Source of the DNA: Terrabacter sp. Root85
GTDB lineage: Bacteria; Actinomycetota; Actinomycetes; Actinomycetales; Dermatophilaceae
Direction of reading: 5' to 3'
DNA length: 64,000 bases
Assembly: GCF_001429185.1 (NCBI RefSeq)
Contig: NZ_LMIW01000011.1
Location: 1-64,000 of the forward strand
The notes under the pieces are model-generated. The model was given only the letters and a program-made list of their open reading frames with translations, was not told the origin of the DNA and ran no database searches. Of the stretch, positions 60,065 through 64,000 are shown piece by piece. Position numbers and translations under genes: made by a program. Position 1 is the stretch's first letter. Every line of letters begins with the position of its first letter.

Positions 60065-61009
60065 ATGACTGTCGCTCCGACCCTGCCCGGCGCGGTGACC
60101 GTGCGGGTCCCGGCCAAGGTCAACCTCGAGCTGCGCGTCGGTCCCCGGCGCGCTGACGGCTTCCACGCGCTCGCGACCGTCTACCAGGCGGTCTCGCTGC
60201 ACGACGAGGTCTCCGTCGCGCGCTGGGACGAGTGGCAGGTCGTCGCCGCGGGAGCGTATGCCGACCGCATCCCCACCGACGGAGCCAACCTCGCCGTCCG
60301 TGCCGCCCGTCTCGTCGCCGACCGCTGGGACGTCGACGAGCGCCTCTCGATCCGCATCGACAAGGACATCCCGGTCGCGGGGGGCATGGCCGGCGGGTCC
60401 GCCGACGCGGCCGCCACCCTCGTGGCGTGCGACCAGCTGTGGGGCCTCGGCCTCGACCGCGACGAGCTCGCCGAGCTCGCGGCCACCCTCGGCAGCGACG
60501 TGCCGTTCATCCTCTCCGGCGGCAACGCCATGGGCTCGGGCCGCGGCGAGCAGCTCGCGCCGGTGCTGGCCCGCGGCACCTTCCACTGGGTCTTCGCCAT
60601 CAGCGACACCGGACTGTCGACCCCGGAGGTGTATGCCGAGTGCGACCGCCTGCGCGAACGAGACGGCATCGACGTGCCCGAGCCGCAGGTCAGCTCCGGG
60701 CTCATGGCCGCCCTGCGCTCGGGTGACCCGGCCCTGCTCGGCGCGGCCCTGCACAACGACCTCGAGCCGGCCGCCTTCTCGCTCCGCCCCCAGCTGCGCG
60801 AGCTGCGTGACGCGGGCGTCGAGTTCGGCGCGCTCGGCGGCATCGTGTCGGGCTCGGGCCCGACCGTCGCCTTCCTCACCGAGAGCCACGAGGCCTCGCT
60901 CGACCTGTCGGTGTCGCTCGCGGCCTCCGACCTCTGCCGCGACCTGCGACGCGCCAAGGGCCCGGTCCACGGCGCCCACGTCGTGGCGACGCCTCGCCAC
61001 GCCGACTGA
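60065..61009 (+). CDS. ispE: 4-diphosphocytidyl-2-C-methyl-D-erythritol kinase
   Basis: A 314-residue GHMP kinase of the MEP isoprenoid pathway. Seen: VRVPAKVNLELRVGPRRADG FHALATVYQ (substrate), DIPVAGGMAGGSADAAATLV (phosphate loop), LGSDVPFILSGGNAMGSGRG and FGALGGIVSGSGPTVAFL. All family motifs are in order. It phosphorylates CDP-methylerythritol. Co-located with rsmA, as usual, but with its own leaderless promoter. Confidence 0.96.
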   Translation: MTVAPTLPGAVTVRVPAKVNLELRVGPRRADGFHALATVYQAVSLHDEVSVARWDEWQVVAAGAYADRIPTDGANLAVRAARLVADRWDVDERLSIRIDKDIPVAGGMAGGSADAAATLVACDQLWGLGLDRDELAELAATLGSDVPFILSGGNAMGSGRGEQLAPVLARGTFHWVFAISDTGLSTPEVYAECDRLRERDGIDVPEPQVSSGLMAALRSGDPALLGAALHNDLEPAAFSLRPQLRELRDAGVEFGALGGIVSGSGPTVAFLTESHEASLDLSVSLAASDLCRDLRRAKGPVHGAHVVATPRHAD

Positions 61010-61139
61010 GCCGCGGGGGCTCGACGGTGGGCTGCCGGCTCACCGACGCCGGAGCGCTGCGGCACCCCTGAGCGGGACCGGCGACGCTGCGCGTGACCGG
61101 CATCGCTGAGCGGGATTCGGCGGCCGCCCGCGCAGGCCG

Positions 61140-61145
61140 TAGGGT
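61140..61145 (+). promoter_or_regulatory. -10 element, leaderless start of the ABC-F gene
   Basis: TAGGGT is followed by 9 nt and the ATG at 61155. Confidence 0.4.
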
Positions 61146-61154
61146 CAGTCAGCG

Positions 61155-63026
61155 ATGGCAAACCTGATCTCCCTCGAGCGCGTGTCGCTCGTCTTCGGCA
61201 CGTCCCACGTCCTCGACGACGTCAGCCTCGGTGTCCTCACGGGCGACCGCATCGGCGTCGTCGGCGTCAACGGCGGTGGCAAGTCGACCCTGTTGCGCGT
61301 CATGGCCGGCTTGCAGGAGGCCGACTCGGGCCGCATCACCAAGCAGGGCGGCGCCGATGGCATCCGCATCGGCATGCTCGCCCAGGAGGACGCGCTCGAC
61401 CCCGGGTGGACGATCCGCGAAGCGGTGCTCGGCGACCTGCCCGAGCACGTCTGGGCCGGCGACCCCCGCATCCGCGACGTCCTGACGGGCCTGCTCGGCG
61501 GCATCGAGGCGCAGAACGTCGGTGGCCTCGACAGCCGCGTCGGCCCGAAGTCCGGTGGCGAGCGTCGCCGGCTCGCGCTGGCCCGCCTGCTCGTCTCGGA
61601 CCCCGAGCTGCTCCTGCTCGACGAGCCGACCAACCACCTCGACGTCGAGGGCGTCGCGTGGCTCGCGGACCACCTCGCGACGAAACGACCCCGACCCGGC
61701 AATGCGACCGTCGCGATCACCCACGACCGCTGGTTCCTCGACGCCTACGCGACGAACACGTGGGAGGTCGAGGGTGGCAAGGTCAGCGCCTTCGAGGGAG
61801 GGTATGCCGCGTACGTCCTCGCCAAGGCCGAGCGCGACCGCCTCGCCGGGGTCGTCGCCGACCGCCGCTCCAACCTCATGCGCAAGGAGCTCGCGTGGCT
61901 GCGCCGCGGGGCGCCCGCGCGCACGAGCAAGCCGAAGTTCCGCATCGACGCGGCCAACGCGCTCATCGCCGACGAGCCCGCCCCGCGCAACAGCGTCGAG
62001 CTCGCGTCGTTCGCGAGCCGACGCCTCGGCAAGGACGTGCTCGACCTCGAGGACGCCACGGTGTCCGTGGGCGAGCCGCCGCACGAGCGCCGCCTCCTCG
62101 ACCACGTGACGTGGCGGCTCGCGCCGGGGGAGCGCATCGGCATCGTCGGGGTCAACGGCGCCGGCAAGTCGACCCTCCTGCGCGCGCTGACGGGTGAGAT
62201 CCCGCTCGACGCCGGCCGCCGCAAGATCGGCAAGACCGTCGCCATCGCCCACCTCACGCAGGAGGTGCGCGAGCTCGAGCGCTTCGAGCAGTGGCGGGTC
62301 ATCGAGGCCATCGAGGACGTCAAGCAGTGGACGACTCTCGGCGACAAGGAGATCAGTGCGAGCCAGCTCGCGACGCGTCTCGGCTTCCCCGGCGGTCGCC
62401 AGCAGGCGCGGGTCGGCGACCTCAGCGGTGGCGAGCGACGCCGGCTCCAGCTGACCCGCCTGCTGCTCACGGAGCCCAACGTGCTCATCCTCGACGAACC
62501 GACCAACGACCTCGACATCGAGACACTGACCTCGCTCGAGGACGTCCTCGACGGCTGGGCCGGCACCCTCGTCGTCGTCTCGCACGACCGCTACCTGCTC
62601 GAACGGGTGGCCGACAAGCAGCTGGCCCTGCTCGGGGACGGCAAGGTGCGCGAGCTGCCGGGCGGCGTCGAGGAGTACCTCCGGTTGCGCACGGCGGACA
62701 TCGCGGCCCAGGTCGCACGCGCGGCCGCGCCCTCGGCCCCGAGCAGTGGCGCGGCTGCCCCATCGAGCTCGCCGGACGGCATACCTGCTCAGGCTGCGGC
62801 GACCGCGAGCCCGGCCGAGGTGCGCGAGGCGCGCAAGTCGATGGCGCGCATCGAGAAGCAGCTCTCGCGGTTGCAGGACCGTGAGGAGCGCCTGCACGGC
62901 GACATGGCCGAGAAGGCCACCGACCCTGCGGCCCTCGCCGACCTCAACGCGAAGCTGCAGGCCGTCGTCACCGAGCGCGAGGACCTCGAGCTCGAGTGGC
63001 TCGAGGCCGCGGAGGTCGTCGGCTGA
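61155..63026 (+). CDS. ABC-F family ATPase (Uup-like)
   Basis: A 623-residue soluble protein with two ABC domains and no membrane part. Domain 1: GVNGGGKSTLL (Walker A), KSGGERRRLALARLL (signature), LLLDEPTNHLDVEG (Walker B). Domain 2: GVNGAGKSTLL, LSGGERRRLQLTRLL, LILDEPTNDLDIET. The linker LMRKELAWLRRGAPARTSKP is basic. A C-terminal coiled coil (EVREARKSMARIEKQLSRLQ DREERLHGDM) follows. Such ABC-F proteins act on the ribosome E site or, for Uup types, on DNA/translation; resistance is not implied. ispE to ABC-F order is common in actinobacteria. Confidence 0.94.
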   Translation: MANLISLERVSLVFGTSHVLDDVSLGVLTGDRIGVVGVNGGGKSTLLRVMAGLQEADSGRITKQGGADGIRIGMLAQEDALDPGWTIREAVLGDLPEHVWAGDPRIRDVLTGLLGGIEAQNVGGLDSRVGPKSGGERRRLALARLLVSDPELLLLDEPTNHLDVEGVAWLADHLATKRPRPGNATVAITHDRWFLDAYATNTWEVEGGKVSAFEGGYAAYVLAKAERDRLAGVVADRRSNLMRKELAWLRRGAPARTSKPKFRIDAANALIADEPAPRNSVELASFASRRLGKDVLDLEDATVSVGEPPHERRLLDHVTWRLAPGERIGIVGVNGAGKSTLLRALTGEIPLDAGRRKIGKTVAIAHLTQEVRELERFEQWRVIEAIEDVKQWTTLGDKEISASQLATRLGFPGGRQQARVGDLSGGERRRLQLTRLLLTEPNVLILDEPTNDLDIETLTSLEDVLDGWAGTLVVVSHDRYLLERVADKQLALLGDGKVRELPGGVEEYLRLRTADIAAQVARAAAPSAPSSGAAAPSSSPDGIPAQAAATASPAEVREARKSMARIEKQLSRLQDREERLHGDMAEKATDPAALADLNAKLQAVVTEREDLELEWLEAAEVVG

Positions 63027-63057
63027 CTGTCCGGAGCCCGGGTCGCCGGGCTCTTGA

Positions 63058-63081
63058 AAGTATCTTGATGTCAAGATACTT
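63058..63081. promoter_or_regulatory. MarR-type operator upstream of the VOC gene
   Basis: AAGTATCTTGA-TG-TCAAGATACTT is a perfect 11-bp-arm palindrome 7 nt before the ATG at 63089. AT-rich palindromes of this TATCTTGA type are classical MarR sites, and a MarR gene lies just downstream. Confidence 0.7.
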
Positions 63082-63088
63082 TAGGGGC

Positions 63089-63451
63089 ATGGAGATGTTC
63101 CTGCACCACGTCCAGGTGTCCGGTCCGGCGGGCTGCGAGGACGCCATGCGCGACTTCTACGTCGGCGTCCTCGGGATGACCGAGGTCGACAAGCCCGAGC
63201 GGCTCCGGGCCCGCGGCGGCACGTGGTTCCGGGCCGGCTCCGCCGAGGTCCACGTCGGCATCGAGGAGGGCTTCGTCCCGGCGCGCAAGGCCCACCCCGG
63301 CATCGCGGTCGGTGACGTCGCCGCCCTCGCGCTCGTCGTCGGGCAGGCGGGGGCGCCGGTGACGTGGGACGAGAACATCCCGGGCCTGCGCCGCTTCCAC
63401 ACCACCGACCCCGTCGGCAACCGGCTGGAGTTCCAGCAGGCGCAGCGGTGA
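63089..63451 (+). CDS. VOC (glyoxalase/bleomycin-resistance-fold) protein
   Basis: A 120-residue vicinal-oxygen-chelate protein. Seen: MFLHHVQVSGPAGCEDAMRD FYVGVLGMTEV (first beta-alpha-beta unit), VHVGIEEGFVPARKAHPGIA and RFHTTDPVGNRLEFQQ (final metal Glu). A His near the N-terminus and Glu at the end fit a metal site. Substrate is unknown. Start ATG at 63089 directly after a MarR-type palindrome, so it is probably repressed by the converging MarR protein. Confidence 0.87.
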   Translation: MEMFLHHVQVSGPAGCEDAMRDFYVGVLGMTEVDKPERLRARGGTWFRAGSAEVHVGIEEGFVPARKAHPGIAVGDVAALALVVGQAGAPVTWDENIPGLRRFHTTDPVGNRLEFQQAQR

Positions 63452-63464
63452 CCGGGTGAGGACC

Positions 63465-64000
63465 TCAGCCGTGCGAGTCGCGACGCGTCTCGCGGGTCTC
63501 CCGGGTCTCGAGCGGGGCCAGCATCCGCCGCAGCAGCCCGGCCAGCTGGGTCCGGTCGGTCGCCGACAGCTCCGAGAGCAGCGACTTCTCCTGCTCGATG
63601 AGGTCGGCCATCGCCGAGTCGACGACGTCGCGACCCGCCGGGGTCAGGCGCACGAGCACGCCGCGCCGGTCACCGGGGTCGGGACGCCGCTCGACGAAGC
63701 CGCTGCGCTCGAGTCGGTCGACGCGGTTGGTCATCGTCCCCGACGTGACGAGGGTCTGCTGCACGAGCTGGCCGGGCGACAGCTCGTAGGGCTCGCCGGC
63801 CCGGCGCAGCGCCGACAGCACGTCGAACGCCCACCCGTCGAGCAGGTGTTCGGAGAACGCCGAGCCGCGGGCGAGGTCGAGCCGGCGTGCGAGCCGCGAC
63901 ACCCGCGAGAGCACCTCGAGCGGCGACACGTCGAGGTCGGGGCGCTCCCGGCGCCAGGCCGCGACGATCTCGTCGACATCGTCGGCGGGCCTGCGGTCGG
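63465..64000 (-). CDS. MarR family regulator (5' end beyond the window)
   Basis: At least 178 codons; the frame stays open through the right edge (VDEIVAAWRRERPDLDVSPL EVLSRV), so the start lies outside and the GTG at 63929 is internal. The winged helix is visible: AFDVLSALRRAGEPYELSPG QLVQQTLVTSGTMTNRVDRL and the wing DRRGVLVRLTPAGRDVVDS. It converges on the VOC gene, whose promoter holds a MarR-type palindrome, so it is the likely repressor of that gene. The Glu/Arg/Thr-rich tail (ETRETRETRRDS) is low complexity. Confidence 0.9.
   Translation of the reverse strand, partial: DRRPADDVDEIVAAWRRERPDLDVSPLEVLSRVSRLARRLDLARGSAFSEHLLDGWAFDVLSALRRAGEPYELSPGQLVQQTLVTSGTMTNRVDRLERSGFVERRPDPGDRRGVLVRLTPAGRDVVDSAMADLIEQEKSLLSELSATDRTQLAGLLRRMLAPLETRETRETRRDSHG

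Noticed and set aside
61155-63026. Antibiotic-resistance ABC-F (Vga/Msr-type)
   Set aside because: The gene sits in a conserved housekeeping cluster and has Uup/EttA-like general features; no resistance signature can be named.

Overview
The window is high-GC actinobacterial chromosome. Protein families, gene order and codon use fit the Micrococcales, most likely an Intrasporangiaceae-type genus; that placement is inference. Genes are dense, and about seventeen starts look leaderless: a TANNNT -10 hexamer lies 6-9 nt before the start codon. Apart from an insertion-sequence end at the left edge and three arrays of intergenic repeats, the window looks like ordinary core and soft-core chromosome.

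Layout. 1-98: end of an IS5-type element, abutting a truncated XRE regulator. 839-2914: two aldo/keto reductases flanking a short-chain-dehydrogenase remnant. 2936-7667: phosphotransferase, exported DUF1501/DUF1800 pair, nucleotidyltransferase. 7764-12407: large DUF4011/SF1 helicase-nuclease and a TPR protein. 12586-15152: mscL, SAF-domain protein, MTA phosphorylase, a Ruc/FmdB-like zinc protein. 15198-19478: K+/H+ antiporter and penicillin-acylase-family enzyme. 19570-25833: 5-FTHF cyclo-ligase, a UGPase-MoeA/Glp fusion, moaC, mog, a RimJ-type acetyltransferase and a GlpR/SepX-like membrane protein. 26142-33743: PerM-type transporter, small membrane protein, NmrA-type protein, pta-ackA, OsmC, DUF72. 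33782-38937: a five-gene unit with a DyP peroxidase, DUF4331, crotonase and sulfite-oxidase-like protein. 39305-42833: SHOCT protein, peptidoglycan-binding lipoprotein, tRNA-Ala(CGC), exported phosphoesterase. 43114-63026: pmt, CPBP protease, dienelactone hydrolase, YqeY-like protein, a candidate structured RNA, two DinB proteins, WYL regulator, ppc, then the housekeeping run rsmI, OsmC, metG, tatD, rpf, rsmA, ispE, ABC-F. 63089-64000: VOC protein and a MarR regulator cut by the window edge.

Main points of interest. (1) A single 880-residue frame joins a eukaryote-type UDP-glucose pyrophosphorylase to MoeA/Glp through a Pro/Thr linker, with a GlpR/SepX-like gene downstream. In Corynebacterium, Glp binds FtsZ and GlpR, so the fusion may tie UDP-glucose synthesis to division. 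(2) A related repeat family, built around CGAGTG..GCCCCGTC, fills three convergent intergenic gaps. (3) A probable promoter, several hairpins (two with GNRA loops) and a terminator outline an unrecognised RNA of about 190 nt near 47.05-47.24 kb. (4) GTATGCC/GGCATAC is strongly over-represented on both strands.
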